From the NCBI GenBank assembly GCA_964016985.1, contig OZ024823.1:135056112-135120111 (forward strand): DNA of 64,000 nt, read 5' to 3'. The notes under the pieces are model-generated. The model did not search any database and was not told where the DNA came from. It worked only from the letters and a program-made list of their open reading frames with translations. A program made the position numbers and the translations under genes. Positions within the stretch are counted from its first letter, which is position 1; each line of letters begins with the position of its first letter. Origin of the DNA: Anodontia alba (lineage: Eukaryota; Mollusca; Bivalvia; Lucinida; Lucinidae). Shown one piece after another: positions 60,901 to 63,209 of the stretch.

Positions 60901-61229
60901 AGGTCGCCTAAACTCCTTAGCATACCACTCTGGAAATTTGAACTGTGCTGCCTATTGCTGCCTCTGAAATACTAGATAAATTGCAAACTGTTCAGACCTA
61001 GATCAGACGTTTGATCTGGATCATCTGGATCAACACTGTTTGTTGAGACCTGTTTGTCCGAATATGTTGTGTAAATACGGTATACATATACTTTCTAGAT
61101 CGGCTGCGACGGGATACAGCCCAGCTCAACTGGCGACATGGAAACTTCTTCAATACAGTTACTGGACAAGAGTATAACCCAATGGATCCTATGGGCTTCA
61201 TATTTGCAGGTTCAAATCGAAGCAAATGA
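14503..61229 (+). CDS. 18-exon gene for a secreted Gly/Ser/Met-rich F(N/D)P-repeat protein
   Basis: Joining 14503-14593, 18028-18147, 18953-19126, 21945-22055, 24948-25286, 27066-27362, 34487-34528, 36277-36360, 40022-40208, 42536-42765, 45286-45396, 51400-51438, 54670-54729, 56433-56474, 59299-59328, 59614-59643, 59770-59787 and 61099-61229 gives 2136 nt without an internal stop, about 711 residues. All introns are GT..AG. The protein has a signal peptide, a basic exon-2 segment, then Cys-free low-complexity sequence. At least thirteen F/Y-(N/D)-P motifs appear, with MM-GGG blocks, ATGSGSS repeats, Q-T-G-G-A repeats and NPMMPGG repeats, followed by a C-terminus with an RLRR site. Secretion and a structural extracellular role are inferred from the signal peptide and composition. 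It recalls Gly/Met-rich elastomers such as scallop abductin in composition only, and I do not recognise a family. Additional exons inside the longest introns (6 and 11) cannot be excluded. Confidence 0.85.
15509..15655. repeat. Foldback element in intron 1
   Basis: The 5' arm (cactggtgaaatatctggtg, then gtaaaaattgtatcaatcact) pairs with the 3' arm (agtgattgatac..., then caccagatatac). Confidence 0.65.
17850..17876. repeat. Poly(T) run
   Basis: T homopolymer in intron 1, about 150 nt upstream of exon 2. Confidence 0.95.
18028..18147 (+). CDS. Exon 2: basic/His segment before the repeat region
   Basis: The acceptor is gtttcag and the donor is GTAGGC, phase 1 to phase 1, 120 nt. It encodes a non-repetitive stretch with FPSMFTGRHEHPVL and RMKYRGYKHVLP. 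It is the only globular-looking segment in the N-terminal half. With the KDKR at the start of exon 3 it may act as a propeptide; that is inference. Confidence 0.8.
18385..18418. repeat. (AAT)n microsatellite
   Basis: About 11 units in intron 2. Confidence 0.95.
18568..18875 (-). repeat. tRNA-derived SINE family F, copy 2, with target duplication
   Basis: Full-length, head to the right. A 14-bp duplication AATCAGCCGACTAT lies at 18554-18567 and 18876-18889. It ends only 77 nt before exon 3, inside intron 2. Confidence 0.9.
18953..19126 (+). CDS. Exon 3: first F(N/D)P repeats
   Basis: The acceptor is ttcttccag and the donor is GTGAGA, phase 1-1, 174 nt. It starts with GKDKRND (dibasic), then FGNFDPNAF, ASFNPNAVNGG and the full motif MSMFNPNAMMGGGGS. 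The nucleotide sequence around the last motif resembles exons 4 and 10, which points to internal duplication. Confidence 0.88.
19207..19460 (+). repeat. GACGTTG-type minisatellite-like element
   Basis: About seven irregular units of 'cgacgttgatgcgacgttgt' with 'aacgtcatgacttca' spacers, ending in 'gtgcccactgggc'. Confidence 0.7.
19484..19795 (+). repeat. tRNA-derived SINE, second family
   Basis: The head has an A-box-like GTGGTTCATTTGGTAAAATG and B-box GGGTTCGACCC, followed by a body and the end 'gagcgacatcaaacccc'. Different body from family F. Confidence 0.65.
19872..19932. repeat. Hairpin family C (AGTGTAGACC...GGTCTACACT)
   Basis: Arms 'agtgtagacccagatcagac' / 'gtctgatcagagtctacact' around gccgcagaacgcggc. 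Confidence 0.8.
20018..20077. repeat. Hairpin family C, diverged copy
   Basis: 'tagtgtagaccatgattagt' opposite 'accatggtctacactg'. Confidence 0.65.
20359..20421 (-). repeat. SINE family F, 3'-end fragment
   Basis: Only the tail (tgttgaggttttacggccca to gagcgcggtcag) is present. Confidence 0.8.
20762..20793. repeat. Poly(A) run
   Basis: Homopolymer in intron 3. Confidence 0.95.
20875..21106. repeat. MITE with TTAACCCATTTATGCC ends
   Basis: Ends are TTAACCCATTTACGCC and GGGCATAAATGGGTTAA. The centre holds a family C hairpin (21003-21063). Other members are at 44725-45272 and 51476-51673. Confidence 0.8.
21262..21445. repeat. Repeat family N (cgtcagaaaacgtac ... gcgcagtctgatcag)
   Basis: Two hairpin-like halves with 'gcgcagtctgatcagaatct' and 'cagactgcacaggggcacag'. 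Related sequence is at 985-1160, 42795-42965, 43060-43165, 43785-43990 and 58866-59110. Confidence 0.6.
21469..21713. repeat. Palindromic MITE family A, full copy
   Basis: Terminal inverted repeat GGGCCCAGTTGTTCAAA / TTTGAACAATTGGGCCC. The centre is a foldback of 'gtgagtagcttttgca'. 245 bp, in intron 3. Confidence 0.85.
21945..22055 (+). CDS. Exon 4: MSMFNPSAMM repeat and Gly/Thr/Gln linker
   Basis: The acceptor is tgccatag. The frame-keeping phase-1 donor is CTG|GTACGA at 22056. It encodes GMSMFNPSAMMGGGGG followed by a GTGQTQQGGATQSG linker. The open frame continues past this donor through another FDPN motif to a stop at 22163-22165, and an alternative donor (GTATGG at 22109) would be phase 0. 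The exact 3' end is therefore the least certain of all exons. Confidence 0.72.
22985..23115 (+). repeat. Repeat family M fragment
   Basis: 'Caagaaatgccaaaatcgcg', 'cccgaggcacca' and 'gatgaggaacaaataagaa' match the copies at 50505 and, in reverse, 48505 and 52398. Confidence 0.55.
23634..23830. repeat. Tandem duplication, about 96-bp unit
   Basis: Two copies of 'cggcacac.acac.taatgtagatatt..aaaaggtt' followed by a similar 60-nt tail. Confidence 0.6.
24322..24387. repeat. Small hairpin
   Basis: 'gcggacagaaaggcacagat' pairs with 'agggccttcactgtccg', centre cctgcgcattcgcgc. Confidence 0.7.
24663..24727. repeat. Hairpin family C
   Basis: 'caaacagtgtagacccagat' opposite 'atcaggatctacgctgtttg'. 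Confidence 0.78.
24948..25286 (+). CDS. Exon 5: YDPN motifs and GSSATG repeats
   Basis: 339 nt, phase 1-1, donor GTAAATG. It encodes LPHYDPNN and AKYDPNAANSG, then a Met/Gln-rich patch (GMSAQQQMPPG), then four ATG-S/F-GSS repeats and a Ser-rich end. Two in-frame acceptors six nucleotides apart (AG at 24946-24947 and at 24952-24953) both keep the frame, so a two-residue length variant is possible. Confidence 0.87.
25587..25649. repeat. Hairpin family C
   Basis: Nearly perfect: 'aaacagtgtagaccctgatc' opposite 'gatcagggcctacactgttt', centre gacgccgctcaagcggcgtc. Confidence 0.85.
26097..26225 (+). repeat. GACGTTG-type minisatellite-like element
   Basis: Three units of 'catcgacgttaatgcgacgt' plus 'tataaacgtcatgac', ending 'tgtgcccgctaggttgg'. 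Confidence 0.68.
26542..26784. repeat. Palindromic MITE family A, copy 3
   Basis: Ends GGGCTCAGTTGCTCAAA / TTTTGAACAACTGGGTCC with the shared central foldback; in intron 5. Confidence 0.82.
27066..27362 (+). CDS. Exon 6: FDPN motif, Ser/Gly block and QTGGA repeats
   Basis: The acceptor is taaacag and the donor is GTAAGTT, phase 1-1, 297 nt. It encodes STFDPNTFG, a Ser/Gly-rich stretch, three copies of a Q-T-G-G/S hexapeptide series (SQTGGAGQTGGASQTG), then SFDPVK and GFNPLNPMLG. No stop interrupts the frame set by exons 5 and 7. Confidence 0.88.
27433..31060 (+). repeat. ~380-bp satellite array, nine to ten units, in intron 6
   Basis: The 'gataccctggcctgggcagc' point recurs at about 27811, 28193, 28570, 28950, 29330, 29729, 30117, 30461 and 30845. 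Each unit holds a GC-rich part (gcttgccccccgggggtgaa) and an AT-rich part (aaagctatttaatcatttta, ctttatggaaaggga, gtttcctcccaagctcagaa). Units close with 'tatctttcttcag' followed by a G-rich stretch and, in several, GTAAGAT. Confidence 0.92.
31240..31810 (-). repeat. Inverted copies of the ~380-bp satellite
   Basis: Reverse-complement words (ggggggcaagctgcccaggc, gaagatacc in reverse, aggttttctggc) occur at 31240-31320 and 31603-31810 with related AT-rich sequence between. They face the forward array and could pair with it. Confidence 0.78.
32385..33200 (+). pseudogene. Dead non-LTR retrotransposon reverse transcriptase
   Basis: Pieces in shifting frames read MPDKALGLDQIRA, KGGDRSSPSNYRPVSLTCIL, LEHIVASN-type KLFEHIVASNV, LDVSKAFDTVNHEKL, SSWIKAFLNGKPQIVV and DIFQDWELKWDMIFYPNKCQ. 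These match the order of RT blocks in CR1/Jockey-like elements, including the F-D-x-V block after LDVSKA. Several stops and frameshifts make it inactive. It lies in intron 6. Confidence 0.78.
33655..33928. repeat. Palindromic MITE family B, copy 5
   Basis: Ends CATTACGAAAACGCC and GACGTTTTCGGGATG; centre gaaccgcctcggcaagacagttc; mixed arms. Confidence 0.82.
34411..34432. repeat. Poly(T) run
   Basis: Homopolymer about 55 nt upstream of exon 7; it may add to the pyrimidine context of that acceptor. Confidence 0.95.
34487..34528 (+). CDS. Exon 7: 42-nt microexon
   Basis: The acceptor is ctatatttcag and the donor is GTACAG, phase 1-1. It encodes GKDMSQMMGPQSQT. Small size lowers certainty, but the splice sites, Met/Gln composition and phase all fit the rest of the gene. 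Confidence 0.75.
34818..35122. repeat. MITE-like repeat (family E), copy 2
   Basis: 'Cagtgaaccctcgttacaac' at the left and 'tgcatcgagtgtcggtata' at the right, as at 4856-5058. Confidence 0.55.
35701..35971. repeat. Palindromic MITE family B, copy 6
   Basis: Ends CATCGCGAAAACATGCC and GGCATGTTTTCGTAATG; centre gaaccgcctcagcgaggcggttc; mixed arms. Confidence 0.84.
36277..36360 (+). CDS. Exon 8: FDPG motif
   Basis: The acceptor is gttttgaacag and the donor is GTAATC, phase 1-1, 84 nt. It encodes GSKGPGNFDPGAVNTQ followed by MGANGMSLNMFGG, a diverged copy of the MSMFNP...GG pattern. Confidence 0.85.
36893..36930. repeat. (CA)n microsatellite
   Basis: About 18 CA units after a C-rich tract, in intron 8. 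Confidence 0.95.
37210..39625 (+). repeat. Tandem array of 110-180 bp monomers in intron 8
   Basis: About sixteen copies of 'catccgatcaagctgaaact' with 'gatatatagttagaccat' and 'gtggagcagcgca', joined by 'acatttcgtttccggctaac' or 'tccgtccgcctgtccgtccg'. Blocks of several monomers are repeated, which suggests a higher-order structure. Confidence 0.9.
39880..39995 (-). repeat. Repeat family M fragment next to exon 9
   Basis: 'tttcatatgtggcgtttg' to 'gattgtgacctttcctgag', the same as 48505-48615 and 52398-52515. It ends about 30 nt before the exon 9 acceptor. Confidence 0.6.
40022..40208 (+). CDS. Exon 9: Gly/Gln/Met segment
   Basis: 187 nt, beginning in phase 1 and ending in phase 2 at AG|GTATTG. 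It encodes GAGGNTALDKANAST, then MMAGSSSVLGGG and SGFGQTGGSSG. A second in-frame acceptor lies six nucleotides downstream (CAG ending at 40027). It is one of only two exons with unequal end phases and must be used together with exon 10. Confidence 0.83.
40399..40460. repeat. Hairpin family C, variant
   Basis: 'aacaatgtagatccagatca' opposite 'gatttgtatctgcactgttt', centre gttggcttctgaagaagccaac. Confidence 0.75.
40986..41046. repeat. Hairpin family C
   Basis: 'aacagtgcagacccagatca' opposite 'tgatcagggtctgcact'. Confidence 0.75.
41211..41513 (+). repeat. tRNA-derived SINE family F, copy 3, with target duplication
   Basis: Full-length with A-box TGGCTCGGTTGG and B-box GCGGGTTCAACCCC. A 14-bp duplication CAACCGTCCGAAGG lies at 41197-41210 and 41514-41527. 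In intron 9. Confidence 0.9.
41578..41660 (+). repeat. GACGTTG-type element
   Basis: 'aacgtcgctgcaacgtcacg', 'acgctgcaacgtcgttg' and end 'tttgctgggtcg'. Confidence 0.55.
41919..41958. repeat. (GTGC/GTGT)n microsatellite
   Basis: Tandem tgtgcgtg/cgtgcatg units. Confidence 0.85.
42202..42447. repeat. MITE with CCTGAGGTTATAAAAC ends, copy 1
   Basis: Contains repeated palindromes 'catgctcagctgagttgagcatg'. The 3' end has diverged. A better copy is at 45651-45896. It ends about 90 nt before exon 10. Confidence 0.7.
42536..42765 (+). CDS. Exon 10: three tandem MSMF(N/D)P repeats
   Basis: 230 nt, phase 2 to phase 1, donor GTGAGC. It encodes three copies of GGM(S/N)(M/V)F(N/D)P(N/S)AMMGGG separated by Gly/Ser linkers, the clearest repeat block in the gene. 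The acceptor is a NAGNAG (ttcagcag), and either AG keeps the frame. Confidence 0.9.
42795..42965. repeat. Repeat family N
   Basis: 'ccgcaacgtcagaaaatgta' at the left, 'attcgcgcggaatgatcagaa' and 'gtgcacaggctgatttcagt' inside. Confidence 0.5.
43490..43757. repeat. MITE with long terminal repeats (TAGCTGTGTTTCCACTA)
   Basis: The left end taaggcgtaaaaaaatagct..tgtttccacta pairs with the right end ttagtggaaacacagct..ttttttgacgcctaa. Internal 'gagtcgagccgaccgggcct' / 'agggtcggtcagg' also form weak pairs. Confidence 0.75.
43785..43990. repeat. Repeat family N
   Basis: 'attagcctgcggatctgcgc' and 'gatcggactgagcgaatgcg' halves with a 'cgtacgtaggtacg' end. Confidence 0.5.
44725..45272. repeat. MITE (TTAACCCATTTATGC ends) carrying a nested SINE
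   Basis: The outer element matches 20875-21106, including a family C hairpin (45170-45232), but is split by the SINE at 44757-45064. Confidence 0.8.
44757..45064 (+). repeat. tRNA-derived SINE family F, copy 4, nested
   Basis: Full-length. A 12-bp target duplication AGACTCTTCTAT lies at 44745-44756 and 45065-45076, inside the surrounding MITE. Confidence 0.9.
45286..45396 (+). CDS. Exon 11: MNPMMPGG repeats
   Basis: The acceptor is gtgtcag and the donor is GTAAGAC, phase 1-1, 111 nt. It encodes GGSMNPMMPGG and NMNPMMPGG in tandem, then a Gly/Ser/Thr tail (GSGSSTSGSRTSG). Confidence 0.86.
45651..45896. repeat. MITE with CCCGAGGTTATAAAAC ends, copy 2
   Basis: Ends GGCCCCGAGGTTATAAAAC and GTTTTATAACCTCGGGGCC are near-perfect inverted repeats. 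The centre is a foldback 'gaaaatgccaacaatagttggcattttc' type. Confidence 0.85.
46177..46512. repeat. MITE family D, copy 3
   Basis: Ends TACAGTCGAATCTCGTTACC and AACGAGAGTCAACTGTA; central 'ggaaaagaggagaaattgct' hairpin. Confidence 0.8.
46690..46880. repeat. Repeat family N, diverged
   Basis: 'Tgtgcgcccaccgaacacag', 'gcgcatagtctgaccagctt' and 'tttgctgggcgtacacacc'. It directly abuts MITE B at 46896. Confidence 0.5.
46896..47165. repeat. Palindromic MITE family B, copy 7
   Basis: Ends CATCACGAAAACATACC and GGCGTGTTTTCATAATG; centre gaaccgcctcgacgaggcggttc; mixed arms. Confidence 0.85.
47170..48500 (+). other. Part of intron 11 without recognisable content
   Basis: AT-rich. No exon with the gene's motifs or a good phase-1 exon was identified. 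A missed microexon cannot be excluded. Confidence 0.45.
48505..48615 (-). repeat. Repeat family M fragment
   Basis: 'Tttcatatgtggtgtttg', 'ttgttcctggtttcttctta' and 'ggcatttcctgggtt', the reverse complement of 50505-50600. Confidence 0.6.
48713..48979. repeat. Palindromic MITE family B, copy 8
   Basis: Ends CATTACGAAAACACGCC and GGCGTGTTTTCGAGATG; centre gaaccgcctcggcgaggcggttc; mixed arms. Confidence 0.84.
49000..49390 (+). repeat. Repeat family M, A-rich duplicated part
   Basis: Two ~170-bp copies each carry 'gagcagccat', an (aat)n run, 'aaacaaaacgctacaaccac' and 'gcctttgaaaaaaa'. Confidence 0.6.
49680..49893 (-). repeat. tRNA-derived SINE, third head type
   Basis: The reverse strand starts with A-box TGGCTGAGTGGTTAGAGCA and B-box GGGTTTGAATCCC, followed by a body containing the foldback 'cttacgactttcatgtcgtaag'. 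Not a clean tRNA gene. Confidence 0.6.
50110..50215. repeat. Foldback with 'gccgtgcattaac' arms
   Basis: 'cagccgtgcattaaccggcg' opposite 'gcactgttaatgcacggct'. Confidence 0.6.
50372..50493. repeat. Long near-perfect hairpin
   Basis: Arms of about 58 nt: catggtttttcaatgcatta ... ccttggaaggtgttgaaaac pairs with its complement. The loop region is gcggctcggccgc. Confidence 0.88.
50505..50665 (+). repeat. Repeat family M fragment
   Basis: 'acccaggaattgccacaatc', 'cttcccgaggctccaaaag', 'gacgaggaacaaacaagag' and end 'gaaccgccttgtcttgc'. Confidence 0.6.
50972..50989. repeat. Poly(C) run
   Basis: C homopolymer; neighbouring Pro/Gly-rich frames are artefacts. Confidence 0.9.
51073..51266. repeat. 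MITE related to 1877-2088
   Basis: 'Cgctttcatccctgcagacc' at the left, 'gtgtaagggttaa' at the right and a central 'cagatgagacggttcctctcatcagg' hairpin. Confidence 0.55.
51400..51438 (+). CDS. Exon 12: 39-nt microexon
   Basis: The acceptor is tctgttacag and the donor is GTACTC, phase 1-1. It encodes GSSPILDPLGAMS. The DPLG/DPMG theme recurs in exons 13 and 18. Confidence 0.72.
51476..51673. repeat. MITE with TTAACCCATTTATGCC ends
   Basis: Ends TTAACCCATTTATGCCG and GGCATAAATGCGTTAA. The central hairpin is shortened. It begins 38 nt after exon 12. Confidence 0.75.
51890..52015. repeat. 'agagcaaattctttt' foldback, further copy
   Basis: 'gggatctactctaacagaaaa' and 'gaatttgctccc' are followed by their complements 'gggagcaaattctttc' and 'agagtagatccc'. 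Confidence 0.7.
52398..52515 (-). repeat. Repeat family M fragment
   Basis: 'Tttcatatgtggcgtttg', 'gttcctcgttctcctgcc', 'gtgcctcgggaaggctgcg' and 'gtgtggcatatccaaggtg'. Confidence 0.6.
52520..53115 (+). other. Gene-free part of intron 12
   Basis: AT-rich, nothing recognised. Confidence 0.45.
53119..53361. repeat. Palindromic MITE family A, copy 4
   Basis: Ends GGCCCAGTTGTTCAAAGCG / TTTTGAACAACTGGGCC; the central foldback gctgaaaaaatgtgagtagc is perfect. Confidence 0.87.
53798..53904. repeat. Near-perfect 107-bp hairpin element
   Basis: Ends CCCAGTCAGCATTCTACGTA and TACGTAGAATGCTAGCTGGG; inner arms cggcccgtcagggta/gctgacgggccg. Related to 10508-10582. Confidence 0.88.
54320..54596. repeat. 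Palindromic MITE family B, copy 9
   Basis: Ends CATCACGAAAACACGCC and GGCGTGTTTTCATAATG; mixed arms. It ends about 75 nt before exon 13. Confidence 0.84.
54670..54729 (+). CDS. Exon 13: DPMGFMN segment
   Basis: The acceptor is gtattttcag and the donor is GTAAGG, phase 1-1, 60 nt. It encodes GAAKNFSGGSSLIDPMGFMN. The DPMGF motif is repeated in the last exon. Confidence 0.82.
55353..55530 (+). repeat. Repeat family M with coding-like core
   Basis: 'aaggtaagagaaaagtccag', then a frame reading GVPQSQTAALPRPQEEKETD. The same as 62905-63205. Confidence 0.65.
55579..55600. repeat. Poly(A) run
   Basis: Homopolymer in intron 13. Confidence 0.95.
55605..55885. repeat. Two adjacent foldbacks
   Basis: 'cagtgcaaaaagaatatcaat' type (55607-55690), and 'aatattggtgaattttgtccc ... 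gggacaatattcactaata' (55780-55872). Confidence 0.55.
56433..56474 (+). CDS. Exon 14: 42-nt microexon with MFNPS
   Basis: The acceptor is cttatcttgcag and the donor is GTACGT, phase 1-1. It encodes GGGLSGSMKNMFNPS (final Ser completed by exon 15), which keeps the MFNP signature of the long repeats. Confidence 0.78.
56480..57410 (+). other. Gene-free part of intron 14
   Basis: Nothing recognised apart from an (att)n run near 57210. Confidence 0.45.
57417..58748 (-). mobile_element. Complete mariner element with terminal repeats
   Basis: Inverted ends CGAGGGTCCTGCAAAAAGTT and AACTTTTTGCACGACCCTCG are flanked by TA on both sides (57415-57416, 58749-58750), the expected target duplication. About 1.33 kb, inserted in intron 14 opposite to the host gene. 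Confidence 0.93.
57490..58552 (-). pseudogene. mariner transposase, DD34D, inactivated
   Basis: A cut-and-paste transposase remnant. It starts near MDQKTEIRSYIKCR, with helix-turn-helix regions and the linker GRPKTSV, then WVPHLLTEDQK. The first catalytic Asp is in LLTGDET, followed by an in-frame TAG (58058-58060) in place of the usual Trp codon, then VHKFEPQRRADIKKW. After a frameshift come the second Asp in LLHDNPSSH and, after another, YSHDLSSCDFFLFP with the third Asp. The spacing between second and third Asp is 34 residues, as in mariner. It ends KGEYFEGL. The family motif YSPDL is YSHDL here. A further stop lies downstream. Nonfunctional. Confidence 0.92.
58866..59110. repeat. Repeat family N
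   Basis: 'Caacgtcagaaaaggaactt', 'gatcagcctgcgcattcgag', 'ttggcgcatttttaataggc' and 'agaaggtacattttctc'. Confidence 0.55.
59299..59328 (+). CDS. Exon 15: 30-nt microexon
   Basis: The acceptor has a strong tract (ttgtttttcag) and the donor is GTATGT, phase 1-1. It encodes SGRSVPIVGS. Supported by splice-site quality and frame. Confidence 0.7.
59614..59643 (+). CDS. Exon 16: 30-nt microexon
   Basis: The acceptor is ctttcattag and the donor is GTAAGAG, phase 1-1. It encodes GATHPMIVEK. It lies only 285 nt after exon 15, with a short intron of 126 nt before exon 17. Confidence 0.68.
59770..59787 (+). CDS. Exon 17: 18-nt microexon
   Basis: The acceptor is gcatttcag and the donor is GTGAGC, phase 1-1. 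It encodes only EIKNEP. Phase and both splice sites fit, but at 18 nt chance occurrence is possible. Confidence 0.58.
59790..61095 (+). other. Intron 17, mostly without recognisable content
   Basis: AT-rich. One family C hairpin remnant at about 60987-61042 (caaactgttcagacctagat ... atcaacactgtttg). No further exon seen. Confidence 0.5.
61099..61229 (+). CDS. Exon 18: last coding exon
   Basis: The acceptor is tactttctag, entered in phase 1. It encodes DRLRRDTAQLNWRHGN, then a TGQEYNP segment, then PMDPMGFIFAGSNRSK and a TGA stop at 61227-61229. RLRR matches the furin-type R-X-R/K-R rule. The only Trp of the predicted mature protein is here. The DPMGF motif links it to exon 13. Confidence 0.83.
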
Positions 61230-61262
61230 TTTATACATTTATTCTGAATGTTCATTTTTCTA

Positions 61263-61268
61263 AATAAA
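61263..61268 (+). promoter_or_regulatory. Poly(A) signal AATAAA, close to the stop
   Basis: A canonical AATAAA lies about 34 nt after the TGA. A second AATAAA at 61627-61632 could serve a longer 3'UTR. Confidence 0.55.
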
Positions 61269-61269
61269 A

Positions 61270-62700
61270 GTGTACAGAGGAATAGTTTTTGTTTATATCA
61301 GTTAGTTCTGTTAGTACACAGTGAATGTCGTTTTAAATAATCTTGTTCCGAATGACTAAATGCCAGTCCATAACAGTACTTTCCTCAGGGTTTCCATCCC
61401 TACATTCTTGTCAATTTCATAAAAAAATGGACTAAATGGATTTATATTTGAATCCTTGCTTTATATTCTGTTGACAGACAAATATATCTATATATCTCAA
61501 TATACTGCCTGGCATCCATGCGTAGGTTGTAGTCAGCGCTTGCATGCTTTTGAAGCAGAAAAAATACATTATAGAAAACAATGAAAGATAAAAATCAGTA
61601 AAGAAAAAAAACTTATTAACAACCCAAATAAAATGTGATTGTCAAGACGTAGGGCTTGGAATAATGAAGCTGACTAACTGCATCTATGAATCTACTAATC
61701 CGCTAGTTGGCTCGAGGCCTATACATATTGATTATGCAATTTCAAGTTTTTTGTATCCACAATATAGAAAGATGATCAGATCGTCATTTGAAAATACAGA
61801 TCTGCTTGAGATTAATCAGGATATGAAACTAACTTCGAAGATAAGTAATTTATTGTTTTTGTATAATTGTAATTCATACTGTCAAACAGTGAATAGTAGC
61901 ATCCCTTTACATCGATCCAGATATTGTTAATACCACACATCATAACAAAGACAGGCTTATGCATTCTCTATTTCGGTTGTTTGGTCAGAGAACATTTAAT
62001 TACACTTATGAAACAAATTATTGAGAAGCAAATCTGCACCAGAAGTTGATGTCTTATAATTAGTTTTAATTGGTGTTAACAAGGCATTGCAATGGCAGCG
62101 GTGAATATTTCTTACCTGACAACTGCGATTGTCTTGCTACTCGGTCATAGCAGTTGAGGTGAATAAATGGCGGCACTAACCCGATGTCTGCATTAGTCCT
62201 GGAACACGACTCATGGTTAATGCGTACTCGATGGCGAATGTACACTTACTGCTTGCCGGTACATGCTTTTCGCTATTTCAGTTTCAAGCTTTTAGGGTTA
62301 AATGCAACAAATGCGAGCTTAGCGCGGGTATAACTGGTGTTAGTCCCCAATAGTTTCCCTACTGACCGTTCCAAGGCAAAAACTGTCACAGTTTTTCTTC
62401 GTTTGTGCACGCACATACTCACATTTTTGTTAAAACTCAACCTGCACATTGTCTGCCTTAGTATTTTGTATATTATACAGCTAAACAAACAAGAATTGAA
62501 CTGGCGATTAGTACACATAATAATACATTAACTGATACAGAAATGGAATTCAGATTAATTCAAGACATGGCATTCACCATTTACCATTGAGCCCATTTCG
62601 GGACTTTTTGAAAATCTGTATGAGGGTGACTGATGAGGTTAAAATGGTCGAAATTAACTAGTCTGTCCCAGAAAACATGGACGCTTTAGGAATATTCAGT
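61270..62700 (+). other. Downstream of the gene, no gene seen
   Basis: AT-rich. An open frame at 61664-61930 (88 codons) lacks any recognisable feature and is not called. Confidence 0.5.
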
Positions 62701-62904
62701 TCTGTGTATGTGTTTATTGCTCTCGATCTATATATATATTGTACAGAATAACATGGAATATGTTATTTATTTTTTTTTTCAAGGAGACATTCGAGTAATC
62801 AGACAAAACATACATCTTTTATTGCACCTGCGTCAGCATGGGCGACTTGGGCATGCAAGATTCCGTCTTTCCGTTCGTCAATTCATTCGTCCGTGTACGT
62901 ATAA

Positions 62905-63205
62905 AAAAAGGTAAGAGAAAAGTCCCGGGAGTGCCACAATCACAAACCGCAGCCCTTCCCAGACACCAAGAGGAAGAGGAAACCGACAAATCCAAACAAA
63001 CACAAATCGAACAAACGTACGAAAAGCACTAACATTAGCTCTCTCTTCCCCAAGCGAGGTAATCGCAATGCTAAAAGGACTGAAAACACAAGAACAAAAT
63101 AACACAAGGTAAGACATAATACAAATCGCCTCGTAGAATAAACCACAAAGCAACAAAGAGTAAGACTAACATCGGGACCACCGCCTTAGAACGGTCAGTA
63201 GAGTA
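62905..63205 (+). repeat. Repeat family M, longest copy with coding-like frame
   Basis: It starts 'aaaggtaagagaaaagtccc'. One frame reads GVPQSQTAALPRHQEEEETD then SKQTQIEQTYEKH. Another reads TNISSLFPKRGNRNAKRTEN. The second part matches an arrangement I recall as widespread in bivalve predicted proteins, so this is a mobile repeat and not a unique gene. Confidence 0.6.
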
Positions 63206-63209
63206 AATC

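Noticed and set aside
61664..61930. 88-codon open frame after the gene
   Set aside because: No domain, AT-rich, no splice or promoter context; could be chance.
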